A DNA stretch of 64,000 bases, taken from the NCBI GenBank assembly GCA_052170555.1, contig JBQNAI010000005.1:71983-135982 (forward strand), in the 5' to 3' direction. This document shows, one piece after another, positions 63,197-64,000 of the stretch. Both the position numbers and the translations under genes were made by a program. The first letter of the stretch is position 1. Each line of letters begins with the position of its first letter. Under the pieces are notes generated by a model. That model made no database searches, was not told the origin of the DNA, and saw only the letters and a program-made list of their open reading frames with translations. Source of the stretch: Scybalousia_A sp052170555 (GTDB lineage Bacteria > Bacteroidota > Bacteroidia > Bacteroidales > P3).

Positions 63197-63683
63197 ATGG
63201 GCTTATTTAATAAAATATCTATTCTTTTCGTATGCCTAGGTAATATTTGTAGATCTCCGGCCGCTGAGGGTATATTAAAACAAATGATCATCTCACTATC
63301 GCTAACTGATAATGTTATTTATAGATTCTGCTGGGATAGGTTCGTGGCATGTTGGACAATTTCCTGACTACAGAATGCAAAAATGCGGTAAACAAAACGG
63401 TTATGATTTCATTTCACAAGCAAGACAATTCAACAAAGGAGATTTTGAGCGATTTGATTACATTATTGTTATGGACGAAGAGAATTATAGAGATATTAAA
63501 ATGCTCTGTACTGATGACAATTACTTATCAAAAGTTCATAGAATTAGCGAATTTTTTAACAAATACAAAGGTCAGACTCATGTTCCTGACCCCTACTATG
63601 GTAATATGAAGGATTTTCAATATACAATAACACTTTTGGAAGATGCTTGTCAAACAATCATCAATGAACTAATTATAAGATAG
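63197..63683 (+). pseudogene. Low-molecular-weight protein tyrosine phosphatase, frameshifted
   Basis: The frame from 63197 gives ILFVCLGNICRSPAAEGIL, the CX5R catalytic P-loop of low-molecular-weight phosphatases, then runs out of the family after LTDNVI and stops at 63364. The continuation lies in the next frame: IDSAGIGSWHVGQFPDYR, DYIIVMDEENYRDI and VPDPYYGNMKDFQYTI with the catalytic aspartate. Removing one T from the TTT at 63318-63320 would restore a single protein of about 160 residues (DNVIIDSAG). So either the gene was recently inactivated, or the base is a sequencing error, or the frame is shifted on purpose. Its promoter looks intact. Confidence 0.85.
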
Positions 63684-63897
63684 TCTATCTTGTAATATCT
63701 TCTACGTAATTTTTTTTAACATTTAGACACAATATCTAAAATATATAATTTGTTTTTGTAATTTGGTATCAGTCTTTCAACTGTTTTATTTTTCTTTACT
63801 CTATCATATTGATTTTTTTATTTTATTAATCTATTAATTTGAATCTCTAAAATATCTAAATTGAATAATTTTTTATATCATTATTAATAATAAAACT

Positions 63898-63958
63898 CTT
63901 TTCAAGAAAGAATCTGTCAACTTCAAAAAGTAATTTGTTCTTTTCAAGAAAGGATTTT
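63898..63958. repeat. Dispersed repeat B, two units
   Basis: CTTTTCAAGAAAGAATCTGT (63898-) and TTCTTTTCAAGAAAGGAT (63938-) are direct copies about 40 bases apart, separated by CAACTTCAAAAAGTAATTTG. Confidence 0.65.
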
Positions 63959-63979
63959 GTAGGAGGGCATAAAAGAAAA

Positions 63980-64000
63980 TGGCGAGACTTTTTCTCGCCA
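63980..64000. terminator. Hairpin at window edge
   Basis: TGGCGAGA (63980-63987) pairs with TCTCGCCA (63993-64000), unusually GC-rich for this DNA and preceded by AAAAGAAAA. It looks like a terminator for a gene on the minus strand beyond the window or a bidirectional one; the sequence is cut off. Confidence 0.5.

Larger units (their letters stand above)
63684..64000. other. AT-rich stretch at window end
   Basis: No gene seen. It contains a type B repeat pair and a hairpin at the very end (both listed). Confidence 0.55.

Noticed and set aside
1..64000. tRNA, rRNA, tmRNA or CRISPR array
   Set aside because: No cloverleaf with TTCGA-type T-loop in a non-coding region, no rRNA-like sequence, and the AAAGTGAGAC repeats lack the constant spacing and unique spacers of CRISPR.

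Overview
The window reads as chromosomal DNA of a low-GC, probably host-associated member of the Bacteroidales (Bacteroidetes). Four things point there. There are type IX secretion genes (porU, porV, porP, porK). Characteristic Bacteroidetes families are present, such as the GWxTD-domain protein, DUF1573 proteins, a FeoA-FeoB fusion, a TonB receptor with a carboxypeptidase-like N-terminal domain, and a DPP-IV type S9 peptidase. Promoters carry the Bacteroidetes -7 box TAnnTTTG. Shine-Dalgarno sequences are essentially absent. The neighbourhood porU-porV-ispF and the DPP-IV and glutaminyl-cyclase-like enzymes recall Porphyromonas-like asaccharolytic bacteria, but I cannot name the species.

Layout. 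0-3.9 kb: GWxTD protein with a GT2 glycosyltransferase, and an exported unknown. 3.9-5.9 kb: two kilobases of decayed DNA holding the remains of a WYL-domain regulator. 5.9-13.3 kb (minus strand): folD, ffh, tilS, DPP-IV, an exported unknown. 13.4-14.3 kb: a small membrane protein and efp. 14.6-22.8 kb: type IX secretion block porU-porV-ispF-porP-porK. 23-26.4 kb: holA and a TonB-dependent receptor. 26.7-30.7 kb: an iron module, with a hemerythrin-like/LuxR regulator divergent from feoAB and the small Cys-rich FeoB partner. 30.9-32.8 kb: TPM-domain protein and lemA. 33-39 kb: parC, an exported unknown, tcdA, a uridine-kinase-like protein. 39.2-45.3 kb: TonB, an ABC-F protein, a membrane protein, an M13 peptidase. 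45.5-48 kb (minus): ung and a hydrogenase-like/PAS protein. 48.5-51.4 kb: an M28 glutaminyl-cyclase-like lipoprotein, a Rieske-like lipoprotein, eno. 51.8-56.1 kb: a giant acyl-CoA dehydratase activase. 56.3-57.7 kb (minus): an isolated sufB. 58.2-60.5 kb: ribF, a leucine-rich repeat protein, an omega-amidase-like hydrolase. 60.9-63.1 kb (minus): two DUF1573 proteins and a PLP aminotransferase. 63.2-63.7 kb: a frameshifted tyrosine phosphatase gene.

Most genes are housekeeping. The coherent physiological themes are protein export and peptide use (type IX secretion, DPP-IV, M13, glutaminyl cyclase) and iron and Fe-S metabolism (feoAB with a probable di-iron sensor, sufB, a [FeFe]-hydrogenase-like sensor, the dehydratase activase).

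The least explained signal is intergenic. A family of AT-rich palindromic repeats built on AAAGTGAGACTTTA occurs between genes throughout the window, sometimes joined to a second family built on TCAAGAAAGGAT. Some copies form what look like terminators and one makes a near-perfect inverted repeat with arms of at least 30 bp. A perfect 20-bp palindrome over the feoAB promoter is a strong operator candidate. I found no tRNA, rRNA, CRISPR array, prophage or insertion sequence, and no convincing entirely new multi-gene system.
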